Positions 1 through 10,545 are shown, numbered from the stretch's first letter. The stretch: DNA of 64,000 nucleotides from Rhabdophis nuchalis (GCA_039707465.1 CM077658.1:10198574-10262573), one strand, 5' to 3'. Notes: generated from the sequence alone by a model not told the origin. Program-made: numbers and translations.

Positions 1-95
1 GAGATACAGCGTTCCACTGGTTAATTGTTTTCACTGACAGGAAATTTCTCCTTAGTTCTAGATGGGATTTTTCCTTGGTAAGTTTGATAAATAGA
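1..95 (-). mobile_element. CR1 LINE 3' relic
   Basis: Read on the minus strand, this matches the last part of the CR1 reverse-transcriptase frame (the 'NQWNNLP' region followed by the 3' UTR). It is recognised by its similarity to 32.46-32.55 kb, which holds a better preserved copy. The window edge cuts it, so its true length is unknown. Confidence 0.7.
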
Positions 96-1056
96 ACGAA
101 CGGTCTCTAGGGTGGGGCTTTAATCACTCCTCGACCAAACTGGCTCTCTAAAGTTAGGCTTACTAACCACCATGTTATTTTAAATCTTTACTTAGCTTTT
201 TTTAAATTTTAAAATTTTTTCTGGGAGTTGTTTTAAAAAAAAAACACATATCAATCTCCTATGTAGCAATCACCATATCAATTGCCCTGCAAAAAAAGTC
301 TGGCACACAAGAAAAGTGATTGCTATCTTTATCTTTCCCCAAATCTTTGCGGGCATTTTTCAACCATGTAGAAATGTGAACTTAGACAAGGCGGGCGGGC
401 AACCTATAGCCCCCCCTGCCCCCCAAATTTTCAAAGTCCTCTGCAAGAAATGATTTTGGACTGATGCTGAATCTGAAAGATTTTGCAATTTTCCAGGTGC
501 TTTTCTTTTTACTCTGCAAAAGAGGTATCTGTTTAGGTCATTCTGTTTTCAAGGTGCTTGAGCGATTATTTCAAATTTTCTTGGTGGTGTACAATTTTTG
601 GCAGGAATTATTTCTTTTTCCAGCATGGCATTAATTTAGACTTCAGAGAAGAGTAAATTGGCCCTTCTTGACTGACAGCAACCCGGGCTTTAGCTTGAAA
701 AGAGAAAATAATAATAAAAAGATGCAATCAATGTCCCAGAAAATAACTTAATAAAACAGATTGAATAGTGCGGCAAGTTCCATCACCTCATTGTCCTATG
801 AAGGTGGAGAGGTTGCTGAAATCCACCCACCAGCAATGCTAAGGAAAGGTAATTAAAAGAGGCAGGATGAAAATGTCCTACAGGGGTTCAGCCCTTTAAG
901 ATGGGAAAGGTAGATGATGGAATCATCCTTGTATTCTATCACCTTTTCATGAAAATAGCTAGATATTGTACATCTCTTTGTACATCTGAGTCTGATAGGT
1001 GAAGCTTTGTGCAGAGGGTCATCTAGGCTACAGGGGTTTGAGAAGGATTTAATTCT
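96..1056. other. unique noncoding stretch
   Basis: About 960 bases with no recognised repeat, RNA gene or exon-like frame. A-rich and C-rich runs occur near 230 and 410. Nothing more can be supported. Confidence 0.5.
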
Positions 1057-1320
1057 CTGTTCTGACCTAGGCGTCCCCCAAAAGCACGAGGGAGAGGCCT
1101 GGTCTCGACAAAACCCCTTTTATTAAGCGAATGTGAATTCCTCTCGTTCACATTCAGCAAAAGTCTGGCAAACAGTCTTTCAAAGGGATATTTATGACCA
1201 CAGACCTTATCTATCTTGGAAAGCTGCCATGTAAATGTTTTCCAAATGAGGTGCTGTGCAAGGAGAGGCTGGGCACAGAGTCTCTGAGATTCACGGACAG
1301 ATCTTCACACTCCTGAACAA
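1057..1320 (-). mobile_element. LTR fragment, same family as 11313-11913
   Basis: The left edge begins TGTTCTGACCTAGG, as in the solo LTR at 11.3 kb, and similarity continues through the 'cagaccttatct..aagctgcca' section. The element reads on the minus strand. It keeps only the 3' part of the LTR and stops where a tRNA-derived SINE fragment begins, so roughly half of the LTR is missing. Confidence 0.7.
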
Positions 1321-1325
1321 ATCTA

Positions 1326-1519
1326 CAACGCTGTCACTTTCCCACCAAAGGTGGTTCCTATTTTTCTACTTGCATTTTACATGCTTTCGAATTGCGAGGT
1401 TGGCAGAAGCTGGGACAAGTAACAGGAGCTCACTCAGTTATGCAGCACTAGGAATTTGAACCGCCAAACTGCTGACGTTTCTGATCGACACGCTCAGTGT
1501 CTTAGCCACTGAGAGACCA
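1326..1519 (-). mobile_element. tRNA-derived SINE (family A), 3'-truncated
   Basis: The minus strand reads as a SINE with a tRNA-like head. The A-box-like 'TGGCTAAG' and a B-box-like 'GTTCAAATTCC' correspond to positions near 1500 and 1455. The body shared with the other copies ('accacctttggtgggaa') ends at the junction with the LTR fragment. The 3' third found in full copies, such as 46.4 kb, is absent. Confidence 0.75.
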
Positions 1520-1707
1520 TGCAACTTTAAATGCTCACTAAACGAATGGTTATAAGGTGGGAAAGAGAGCTGCTTGCCATGGTAATTGCAGGGAACAGCA
1601 AAAATTCTCTCTTCTATAACTTGAGCGTATAAGCTAGCTCAAAGTCACAAGCAACTATCTTTGTTCTATTACTCCACAGGTCTGCCATTTGTTCACTTGA
1701 CATTTTG

Positions 1708-1710
<3 letters not shown>

Positions 1711-1746
<36 letters not shown>
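1711..1746. repeat. (GT)n microsatellite
   Basis: An uninterrupted run of about 17 TG dinucleotides, followed by AT-rich DNA. Confidence 0.95.
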
Positions 1747-1753
<7 letters not shown>

Positions 1754-2261
1754 TGTAATTTATCACACAAGTGATTTATTACAACCTTAGAACATAAAGG
1801 GAGCAAACCTTAGTTAAAAATAAACCCAATGGCTACAGTAATCTCTGAGGGTATTAAAAAAATAACACTCGGCAACTTATTTTCTTTGTCTGTGTATAAT
1901 GTACATATTGTCTAACCAGCTTAAAAGGAAGCCTGTTAGATTTGACTCCTACATGCTTGCTAATGATACCCACAATCCATAGTTTTTAGAGTCAAAGTGC
2001 AATTAATAAATACATGTTGGTTCATTGTATACTGCTTTGGCTTGAAAGGGAAAAAAATGATATACATTTGAAATGGGACAATTTGCCGAATTTATGGTAA
2101 AGGGAACAGGTAATTTGTTTTCTCTACGATCTTTCGTAATGAATGAGCGGGGAAGAAGTCATCTTAAAACCAAGATCTTCTTCCTTCTAGATTCTATCAC
2201 AGATTTTAATCAATTCAATAGGGTTCCAATTACCATATTTTCGGTGTATAAGATACTCCAA
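1747..2261. other. unique AT-rich stretch
   Basis: AT-rich DNA with no recognised element. Short frames here lack any recognisable domain. Confidence 0.45.
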
Positions 2262-2372
2262 AGTATACAGAGAAGGCTCTTCCCCTGGGTGTCGCCAGTC
2301 GGCATTGTCCAGCCGACGGCACCCTGAGGAGGCCCTCTCTGTGGGAGCGTATCGGTCTGAGGGATGTATAAG
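2262..2372 (-). mobile_element. L2-type LINE fragment
   Basis: On the minus strand it encodes the diagnostic C-terminal pieces seen in all L2 ends here: 'RSHREGLLRVP'-like, then the 'GRAFS' block, in shifted frames. About 110 bases survive, without the 3' UTR tail. Confidence 0.65.
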
Positions 2373-3773
2373 CCAAGTATGATGCTTGAAGCCTGAAACA
2401 ACTGATGGTTGGGAGGCCGATCCAACCAATCAGTTGCTTCTGTTAATCAGGCTGTGCTGAAGCTGAAACTGGCTGTTTGCTGCTTGCTGCAAGGAGACAA
2501 ATTGCTGGGAGGCAATTTGGAAGATGCCCCATTGTCTCACAAGACATGGAATAGGCCTAATGGAAAGAGAGATCTCGTTCCTTTCTGGATTTCTGACTCC
2601 TCTGCAAATACGAATGCAACTTTCTCAAAGCCTGCAACATCCTAATGCCCCATCGACATGGCAATTCAGCAATCTTGACAATAAACCATCACGTACGTCA
2701 AGGGGAAAAAATAGTTCTCCAAATCTAATCTCGTCAATATTGATTTATCCCTTCTGGGCCTCTTAATTTTTTCCTTCTGTTTTTGAGAATGTGCGTAAGT
2801 GTGCCCTTGCATGTGATCTGGTTGATTGGATGTGATTTTTTTAGTGTGTGTGTGTTTGTATGTACACACACACACACACACATTTACACCAGGGTGAATC
2901 ACTTTTTCATTTACAGTGATGTTTCACCCCCCGATTTGTATTTAAAAATTGTAAATCGCAGGATTCATAAGCAGCTTTTTACTGATTTATTAAAGACTAG
3001 AATGTCACTTCTGCTTTTCACACGTAAGCAGCCCTGAGAATCAGCTGCGAGGTCCTGCACAATCTTACTTGGCCTATAAATATATAAGAACAAGCTCTTT
3101 TTGAAAGGTATTTGTGTGTGTGTGCCAGTGAGAGAACATACGGGAGTGGGCGAGATGCTGGAAGGACAGAAAACGAACTGTTTAAACAACATTTGTGGCA
3201 CCATTTTTCATCTTTCTTCTTGTTAGATGACCCATTTTTATTCGGCCTCCAAGTAATAACTGGGCTTCCATAATTTACAAAAAACTTGAGTTTGCAAATT
3301 AGAAATGTTCAAAGGCAACTTTCTCGTGATGTCATTGAATAAATGTTTCTTTATTTGCACCCTCCCCCCATCTCTCACACACACAGTGGCTGGAGAATCT
3401 GCCATAACCAGAGGAAGAAGAAAAGCCAAAAGAAGAGAGAGGAGAGAAGGAGAGAGGAAAGGAAGTTGATTTTCTTTCCCCACTGTTTTCTCAAAATCCT
3501 GCTTGCCGTGATGACTACCACTACAGGAGAAAGCATATGCCATCCCACAATGGTTGAGGGCCTTTGTTAGATTCAAAAAGCACCAGTCAGCCAAGCATGT
3601 GTGCTATTCCCTCCATTGAAGTTCAGACCTTGCACTTTTGAGAGTTTTTCCTGTTGAAAAACAAAGAGGAGATGATGACTTTGGAGCCTCGTCATCTTTG
3701 CTGGCAGTAAAGTCACCCAGGGGGAGAAAACCCAGCCAAGAGCTCAGAGCCATGATCTGTGCTGGTTCCCAGC
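2373..3773. other. mostly unique DNA with a short (CA)n
   Basis: No repeat family was recognised apart from a (CA)n tract near 2869-2882 and a purine-rich patch near 3415-3470. Frames of 70-118 codons are present on both strands but show no domain, signal peptide or splice-site pattern that would justify a gene call. Confidence 0.45.
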
Positions 3774-4165
3774 ATAATATTTAATTTATAGACCGCTTCC
3801 TCTCCCCAAAGGGACTCGGAGCGGTGCACAGGGAAATTAAAAATACAGACATAAAATACATATAGATAGATAAAATAGAAAATTAAACAATTTATCCCTG
3901 CACTAAAAACCCACAATACTAAAAAGCTAAACCCCTTAAAAAAACCAATTAATAAACAGATGACTAACCTAGGCCGGCCAAGCAGAAAAAGTGTGTTTTC
4001 AGTTTTTGACGGAAGGAGCGGAGGTCCGTAGTTGTTCTGATTTCGGGGGGAAGGTCGTTCCAGAGGGTTGGGCCCGCCTCAGAGAAGGCCCTTCCCCTGG
4101 GCGTCGCCCGCTGGCATAGCCTAGTGGACGGCACCCGGAGAAGTCCCTCTCTGTGGACGGGAACG
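3774..4165 (-). mobile_element. L2-type LINE 3' end
   Basis: The minus strand encodes the terminal RT-frame segment containing 'GLLRVPSTR', 'LWNDLPPEIRTTTDLRSF' and 'LKTHFF'. It is followed by the typical 3' UTR with the 'CCGAGTCCC..GGGGAGAGGAAGCGGTC' hairpin-like tail. It is severely 5'-truncated, and catalytic RT motifs are absent. Confidence 0.85.
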
Positions 4166-4654
4166 TTGTGAAAGGGCGTTGAACGAACAGCATGGAAAGG
4201 AAACTCAAATGCAGACGCACAGCTCCTCTCAGAACCAATTCCCCTTGCGCTTCCAGGGACCAAGAAGGGGGGTGTTTCTTTCCACGTTTCCCACATGACA
4301 ATAATGGCTTTGAGGCTCTTGAAGAGAGAAGTGACGGCTGTCCAGCAAACAGTGCAGGACCAACCGAAGACCTTCCCTGCCTGCTTTTCCTTTGCCATTC
4401 ACTGTGGTGGAATGAGTTTTTCCTCCCTTTTGGATTCCAGTTTACCTTCCCCCTCCCCTCTTACCGCCTGACCTGTTTGCGCTTAGGCACAGATGGCTTC
4501 ATGGTTTCCCCACCCACCTTCCTGCCACCGCCAGACCCAAGAGCTCCTGTCTGCAGGGTTATCTATCTGTTCAGAAAGCAGAGCCTCTTCAGCGCAGTCG
4601 TTCTCTGCCCCCTGCCTCTTTTGGAAAGGGAGGGGGCAAAAAAAAACCCTGCTC
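4166..4654. other. unique stretch
   Basis: Unrecognised sequence between two L2 relics. A 179-codon plus-strand frame begins inside the L2 relic at 4192 and runs through here into an AT-rich (TTTTA)n tract. It is not interpretable as a protein. Confidence 0.4.
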
Positions 4655-4722
4655 ACATTATTTTTTATTTATTTTATTTTATTTTATTTTATTTGTATAC
4701 CGCGCCACTCTCTCACATTACA
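4655..4722 (-). mobile_element. L2-type 3' tail remnant
   Basis: An (ATTTT)n-rich tract followed by 'TTTGTATACCGCGCC' resembles the reverse complement of the L2 3' tail ('GGCGGTATACAAAT' type). Only the tail survives. Confidence 0.5.
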
Positions 4723-4833
4723 TTCCTTTGATAAGCAACTGCACACTGGAGTCATAATTTTTATTGCTCTTTTGCCACTGAACATGCAGCTTCATATATA
4801 CATACCTACATACATGCATGCATGCCTGCCTAC

Positions 4834-4835
<2 letters not shown>

Positions 4836-4873
<38 letters not shown>
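4836..4873. repeat. (CA)n microsatellite
   Basis: About 18 uninterrupted CA units, preceded by a short GCAT/CCTA tetramer tract (4808-4835). Confidence 0.95.
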
Positions 4874-4875
<2 letters not shown>

Positions 4876-5029
4876 ATATATTCATGGATTTTCACGGGTA
4901 TAAGTATGTAGGTCTTGGTGTATTCGGGTTTGCTCGCACAAGCAGCCTGAAGATGACAAGTGTGACCTCGTCGAAACATTGCCAAGATACGTTCAATCTT
5001 ACACGGGAAAATAAACCAAGAACCTACAC
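4876..5029 (+). mobile_element. probable Penelope-like element fragment
   Basis: The stretch combines 'ttcacgggtataagtatg', 'gcctgaagatgac', 'cctcgtcgaaac' and 'gccaagatacgttcaatctt'. This is a layout I recognise from the ends of vertebrate Penelope-like retroelements. It lies between two CA microsatellites and has no coding part. The assignment rests on motif recall, not on an alignment. Confidence 0.55.
4941..4985 (+). ncRNA. degenerate hammerhead ribozyme core in Penelope-like fragment
   Basis: The conserved hammerhead box CTGAAGA (CUGANGA) lies at 4947-4953. Stem II follows, with GACAAG (4955-4960) pairing CTCGTC (4967-4972) with one A-C mismatch around the loop TGTGAC. The second conserved box GAAAC is at 4973-4977. 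Penelope-like retroelements are known to carry type I hammerheads with a minimal stem III. The expected cleavage triplet of the GUC type appears as ATT, so this copy is probably inactive. Confidence 0.5.
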
Positions 5030-5157
5030 ACACACACACGCACACTTCTTAAATATATTTATTTTTAAAAAGCAACAATTGATTAAAAAATGGTGCTGCT
5101 TTTTAAACCTTATATATATATATATAATGCAGTATAATGCAACACCATAATTTGTTA

Positions 5158-5505
5158 GAAGATGAGGGAGGAGGAAGAGAAGGGGAAGAGGAGGAAGAAG
5201 AAGAGGAGGAAGAGGAAGCAGCAGAAGGAAAAGAAGCAGAAGAAATAGCAAGAAGAGAAGAAATAGAGAAGGAGGAAAGGAAGTGGAAAGGAAGGGGGCG
5301 GAGGAGTAAAGGAAGGGGAAGAAGAAAAGGAAGAGGAGGAGGAGGAGGAGGAGGAGGAGGAGAAGAAGAAGAAGAAGAAGAAGAAGAGAGAGAAGAAGAA
5401 GAAGAAGAAGAAGAAGAAGAAGAAGAAGAAGAAGAAGAAGAAGAAGAAGAAGAAGAAGAAGAAGAAGAAGAAGAAGAAGAAGAAGAAGAAGAAGAAGAAG
5501 AAGAA
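5158..5505. repeat. polypurine (GAA/GGA)n block
   Basis: Nearly pure purine on the plus strand for about 350 bases. It changes from mixed GGAA/GGAG into a long, almost perfect (GAA)n run at 5361-5505. A Glu-rich frame crosses it only because the repeat has no stop in that frame, so it is not a gene. Confidence 0.95.
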
Positions 5506-7217
5506 TTACACCTGAGATTTATTGCACTGTTTGCAAATATTGGTATTGGTAGCCTGCATTAGACCTCTCAGGGAACCTACTGTGTGCATTAGTGTTTGAT
5601 TAAGTTTTCTCAAAGAGCGAACCTGAGTCTGATGTGTAACTATTTCTGTTCTCCATAAACAACTGCATCAAGGCAGACAGAACCATCACCCTTGAATGCA
5701 GACCGATGATTCAGCACCGCAAAGTAAGAGGCTGTTTCCTCACATGTCGGAAGTTGTGTAGCAGCAAAACTGGAGCCTTGGGAGGAGGGGGGGGAGAGGA
5801 GGAGGAGGAGAGGCGGTAGAGGAGGAAACTGGAAGCGAAGTAAAATAACTGGGCAAACGTTGCGTTTTGCAAACCCTGCGCGACACGCATTAACCAAACA
5901 CATACAAGAGTGTGCACAACCCCTCATGCATATAAGCTCCGGAGCATAAGGAGGTTGAATATTAGCTTGAGACCTTGGTAGAAACCGCAGCTGCCTCCCT
6001 CCCCACCCCCGCCCGTCTCTTACCCCAAAGTCCCTGTGGCACAAGCACAAAGAGACAAGCACGCAAGCACAAAGAGCAGGCAACTTCTGGATGAAAATGA
6101 GCCATCCACGTTGGGCCTGGGCCTCGGTTTGAGCTGCCCTACACCTGGGCTTGCAGCTGATAAGGCCGTAATAGCCCTCCTTTGAGGACAGGGACTTTGG
6201 TGGGCTGATTACTCATTTATCACACGTGGCAGCCCTGCTGAGCTATAATTACTCTTCCCTTATCCTCCTGCACTGTCATGTCCAAGAGGAGAAACCGTAG
6301 AGCAGCTCTGGCTAATGACACATTACCTTCCCTTGACGAGCACTTGAAGCTTTTTATTGTAAATATTCAAGATACAAAAAAAAAAAAAAAATCTGAGATA
6401 TCCTCCTTCGTCGCCCACCTCCTCCCTCCCTCCCTCCCCAGCTTTTTAATTATAAAAAGCAATTTTCAGGGCCTTCTTCCCCCCCCCCTCCCACCAGTTC
6501 CTCCACCGTCTCCCAAACAGGCCAAGTTTGCTTGGTGTCTTCCCCCCCAACCCAACACCCTCTTTGCAAACAAACCGATTTCCTTCTTTGTCTGCTTTCT
6601 TTGCTCAGGGCCACGAGTTTGCTCCGGTATCTTGGGGAAATTATCAAATGTAATGCAAGGGTAAAAAAAAGGGGGCCTTTTCAACGGGGGTGGCATTTTT
6701 CTCTCGCGCTGCCGCAAGACGGGACTCGGCGGCTCTGCCCACCCCCCACCCCACCCCGCCTGCAAATCCAAAAGCCAAAGGAAAGTTTGCATTTATATGA
6801 CAAAATTACAAGCCGGAGGGAGGGAGGGAGGGGGTGGCGGTGATGGTGGAGGGGGGGGACGCTGGAGGGAGGGAGGGTGGAACCCAGCCATCGTAACTAT
6901 GAACCATCTCACAGATGGACAAGTAAGGTGTTTAGAGAGCAATTTTCAGAAGCCGAATTTCTTTCTTGCTGAGGGGGCGGTAGGGAAAGAAACCTGGCGG
7001 ATTCAAATATATACAATGGATTTTGCATGGTCTCATTGTAAAGCCGTTCTTATTATCTCGGGGACGTGAAGTGTTGGGGAAAAAATAAGCAAGTTGGAGA
7101 GCTTCACAGGCCCTTGCCAGTTTTCTGTACTTATTAGGAAAGGGTTCATTATCCATGGGAAGAGGTGCCATGTTGAACAAGTTGTTCCTGACTTTGCTCA
7201 CCGGCAGCTTTCAAAGG
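5506..7217. other. unique DNA, possible conserved noncoding core
   Basis: About 1.7 kb without recognised transposons. The part at roughly 6095-6370 is compositionally balanced and non-repetitive ('gataaggccgtaatagccc', 'ctgattactcatttatcac'). It resembles vertebrate conserved noncoding elements, which is a visual impression only. Homopolymer A, C and G runs occur near 6376, 6480 and 6850. No exon-like frame was recognised. Confidence 0.35.
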
Positions 7218-7225
7218 CTTCAGAT

Positions 7226-7524
7226 CAGTGGGTGAAATTCATTTTTTTTTTACTACTGGTTCTGTGGGTGTGTCTTGGTGGGCGTGGTGCATCTTGATGG
7301 GTGTGTCTTGGTGGGCGTGGCAGGGGAAGGCTACTGCAAAATCCCCACCCCACTAACCTGCTTTCCAGCTCCATTCTCCTGTGCAGGGCAACAAAAGAAG
7401 ATCAGCTGGAAGGCTGGGAGGCAGTAGGGTTTGGCGCCAGCCTATTTGCCGGTTCTCCGAACGACTCAAAATTTCTACTACTGGTTCTCCAGAACCTGTC
7501 AGAACCTGCTGAACTTCACCCCTG
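7226..7524 (-). mobile_element. hAT-like non-autonomous element
   Basis: Ends CAGTGGGTGAAATTCA and TGAACTTCACCCCTG are inverted repeats. The interior phrases 'ctactggttctccagaacc' and 'ggcaggggaaggctactg' recur at 9.8, 23.0 and 52.5 kb. The flanking 8-mers match only partly, so the target duplication has decayed. It contains no transposase. Confidence 0.7.
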
Positions 7525-7665
7525 CTTTGCAGCCTTAATCTCGCAGACCTTTATGAACTAAATATGCACGATTTATCTGTATAAAGGAGTTGACGAGTAT
7601 TGACAGAATTCTTGACCAGCTTCAATATTTTACTTCTTATCAAGAGGTGGCATTTGCCGGTTCTT
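7525..7665. repeat. repeat shared in inverted orientation with 22.90-23.03 kb
   Basis: The segment 'gcagacctttatgaactaa'...'tacttcttatcaagagg' reappears as its reverse complement at about 22900-23031, beside another copy of the same hAT-like element. The hAT-like sequence may therefore sit inside, or be part of, a longer repeat. The family was not identified. Confidence 0.6.
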
Positions 7666-7681
7666 CGAACTACTCAAAATT

Positions 7682-7970
7682 AAGTATATAATATACTTTT
7701 ATTTACGGTCACAGACCAAAAACACAAATATCACAGGAAGAAACGTTAAAATTAAGTATATAAGAATAAACAAGATTATGAATACATGAAATGAATACGA
7801 ATATAAGGTACTATTAGGACAGGGACGGTAGGCATGCTGGTGCGCTTATGCGCGCCCCTTAAAGACCTCTTAGGAATGGGGTGAGGTCCACGGTAGACAG
7901 TCTAAGGTTAAAGTTTTGGGGGTTTGGGGAAGAAACCACAGTGTCAGGTAGTGCATTGAGGGGGTGGGTG
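7682..7970 (-). mobile_element. CR1-group LINE 3' end (family B)
   Basis: The minus strand encodes 'NALPDTVVSSPNPQNFNLRL' followed by 'STVDLTPFLRGL' and a stop. Next comes the 3' UTR ('ggcgcgcataagcgcacc', 'gtccctgtcctaatagtacc'). The same frame and UTR recur on the plus strand at 53.7-54.25 kb. Only the extreme C-terminus of the second ORF is kept. Confidence 0.75.
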
Positions 7971-9088
7971 GGAATGTGTGTCTTATACTCTGAAAAATAC
8001 GGTAAGTACATTGTTCCTGAACATTTGCTCAGGTCCTCTTCCTGTAACATCATGCGCCATGTTTTGGGGAAGTCCACTAAAAACAGAGGAGCTTTATTTA
8101 TTTTTTATAGGGTTTGTGTGCTTTTTCTTTTTGGCATAACCGGGGAGAAAAAATGTAGCAGACGGGCTTTAAAAAACGATATTCTTTTCAGAAATAAAAG
8201 TGTGGAAAGGGGAAAGCAAATAATAATAATAATAATCCTGGATTCTTTAAAATATTAACAGTCTTGCCGAAGTGGGAATTAAACTCTAGCTTTTTCTGCC
8301 TGCTTCTGTCAGAAAGCTACAGAGCATAGAATTGCAAGTGTACAGCTAACCATATAATTGATAACTCCCCAGTCTGTTCACTGTGGGAATCTGTCAGTTA
8401 AAGTGCAAAGATGCAGACACACACGCTATGAAAATGAACTTACATAAGTCTTCCTGTGAACTGAATGCAGCCAACATTTTGATGTTTAATTGGCTAGGTC
8501 CAGTTTACCAGCGCACGGATGCATTCTAGCAATGGCATCCTGCAGCTGGCTCTTTCTGACAGATCTATTTAGTTTGGGGGGGGGGGGAAGGAGAGGAGAA
8601 AGAAAAACACCATGTGCCTCAATCTTTTCCCCCTGTTCAAGGTAATCATGCCTCTGAAGTTTGAGTCAATCCATCTTTGCTTATTCGGTGTTGTTTTTTC
8701 TTGCAGGCAGGCAGCCTGGTCTATTTGGAAGCAAATGGAAAAATTCTAGGAGAAAGCACACAGCAGTTCCTATGATGCAGGAGGAATCTATAGAGCTGGA
8801 TGGCTTCCCTTGGAAGACGCCACTGCTTTTATTGCAATTTGGACTTTTGAGGGAGCAAAGGATTTGGCAAGGAAGGCCTTGCCTTGCTCAGAGTTGCATG
8901 AGGGGGTGTGTGATGTCTCTTGGTTAAGAACACATTCGGTTTGATTGCAGTTATTTCCACTCAATCAGGAATTGGCTGAGTGAACTGCTGCGAGCCCTTT
9001 TCCAAGAGTTTCTGCTGCTTGGTTTGAAAAATGAGCAAAACGACAACAACAGCCTTCTGTCCAGAGTTGTTTGGAAAAATAATTTGGG
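7971..9088. other. unique stretch
   Basis: No recognised repeat except an (AAT)n run near 8219 and a G run near 8576. An 88-codon frame at 8661-8927 has no recognisable domain. Nothing can be supported as a gene. Confidence 0.4.
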
Positions 9089-9326
9089 ATGAGCTGCAGT
9101 GGCGCAGTGGTTAAGAGTGCAGGCTACTTCTGCTGACTGCCGGCTGCCTGAAACTCAGCAGTTTGAATCTCACCAAGCTCAAGGTTGACTCAGCCTTCCG
9201 TCCTTCCGAGGTGGGTAAAATGAGGACCCAGATTGTTGGGGGCAAGAGGCTGACTCCGTCAACCGCTTAGAGAGGGCTGTAAAGCACTGTGGAGCAGTAT
9301 ATAAGTCTAAGCGCTATTGCTATGAT
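9089..9326 (+). mobile_element. Sauria-type SINE
   Basis: The 5' part is tRNA-like: A box in 'TGGCGCAGTGGTTAAGAG', B-box-like 'GTTTGAATCTC'. The middle is 'gtgggtaaaatgaggaccc'. The 3' part is 'ccgcttagagagggctgtaa'...'gcagtatataagtctaagc', which Sauria SINEs share with the Bov-B LINE tail. This indicates mobilisation by Bov-B. The copy appears nearly full length. Confidence 0.9.
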
Positions 9327-9473
9327 GGAGTGGTGGTGGGGAATTAGACAGATGGCCTTTCAAGTCTCTTTTATTTTTCAGATAATGTCTTAAACAGCCA
9401 TTTGTGAAACGTAAAATGTAGAATGTTTTCTGCTGTTTTTATAGAATTGAGTCTGAGCATGTAATTCCCCATG

Positions 9474-9600
9474 CAAATTTATTTATTTATTCGATTTATA
9501 TACCGCCCTATTTCACCTAAAAGGGACTCAGGGCGGTGCACAGAAGATAAAAACCCAACAATATACAAAGTATAAAAAATAATTAAATTAATTTTTATAC
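9474..9600 (-). mobile_element. L2-type 3' tail
   Basis: A (TTTA)n tail followed by 'cgatttatataccgcccta' and 'aagggactcagggcggtgca' is the reverse complement of the L2 3' hairpin-like end. The RT frame is missing. Confidence 0.8.
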
Positions 9601-9829
9601 TTTGTATATATAGCTAAATTAAATTTAGAGTGGAGGGGCATCCATGAACTTTCCTCTGTGGGAAAAGAATTGCCAATGAAACGGTTATATAAATTGAGCA
9701 AAGGTGCTACTCTGTCCTTCTTAGAATTGCCAACAGAAAAAAAAAATATGACTGCATATTATGAATGAGGTAGCCAATACCTCTAAAGAGCTACCTGCAA
9801 TGTGATAAATCCAACTGGAATCTATATAT

Positions 9830-10064
9830 CAGAGGTGGGTATTCAGTAGGTTCTGACCAGTTCTGGAGAACCAGTAGCGGAAATTTTGAATAGTTTGGAG
9901 AACCAGTAAATATCACCTCGGACTGGCCCCGCCTCCATCTGTTCTCTGTCTCCTGAGTCCCAGCTGATTGGGAGGGAATGGGGATTTTGCAGTATCCTTT
10001 CCCTGCCACATCTACCAAGCCACGCCCACAGAACCGGTAGTAAAAAATGTGAATCCCACCACTG
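9830..10064 (+). mobile_element. hAT-like non-autonomous element
   Basis: It starts CAGAGGTGGGTATTCAGTAG and ends TGAATCCCACCACTG, with inverted termini. The interior shares 'ctgaccagttctggagaacc' and 'tggggattttgcagtatcc' with the copies at 7.2, 23.0 and 52.5 kb. The flanks are weakly similar 8-mers. It abuts the following (ATCT)n array. Confidence 0.75.
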
Positions 10065-10068
10065 TGAG

Positions 10069-10170
<102 letters not shown>

Positions 10171-10367
10171 GCTTGTGTCACAACACCCTGGTAAGCCCCA
10201 ATTAAGGGAGGAAGCATACTGCTTTCCTTTTCCGCCTTTCAGCTCATCACCAGAGACACTAATAGTTTTCTGTCTAGATGGTCTCTGGTGATGAGCCGAA
10301 AGGCAGAAAAGGAAAGCAGTATGCTTCCTCCCTTAATTGGGGCTTAACAGGGTGTTGTGACACAAGC
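10171..10367. repeat. 197-bp near-perfect inverted repeat
   Basis: Left arm 10171-10257 and right arm 10281-10367 are 87 bases each and reverse-complementary with about three mismatches. They flank a 23-base spacer. The arm sequence ('gcatactgcttcc' type) is related to sequence at 20.23-20.31 kb. It therefore probably formed by inversion of a dispersed repeat. Confidence 0.9.
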
Positions 10368-10382
10368 ATATACTTATCCTCC

Positions 10383-10545
10383 TGTCTCAGCTGATCAGGA
10401 GGAGAACCTGGTGGCTTAGTGGCTAAAACATCTACCTAACATGTAATGCAGCGCCGGTTCAAATCCCACTAAAGTTATGGCTATTTGATGAGAGCTAAAA
10501 AGCTAGAAATAGATCTATCCTAGTCTCCCTGTTTATTTATTTATC
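10383..10545 (+). mobile_element. tRNA-derived SINE (family C)
   Basis: 'CTGGTGGCTTAGTGGCTAAA' (A box) and 'CGGTTCAAATCCC' (B box) form a tRNA-like head. They are followed by 'gatgagagctaaaaagct', 'agatctatcctagtctccct' and a TTTA tail. The minus-strand copy at 19.98-20.13 kb has the same order of parts. Confidence 0.75.

Noticed and set aside
5137..5562. Poly-glutamate frame of 141 codons
   Set aside because: Direct product of (GAA)n and GGA repeats, with no unique sequence.
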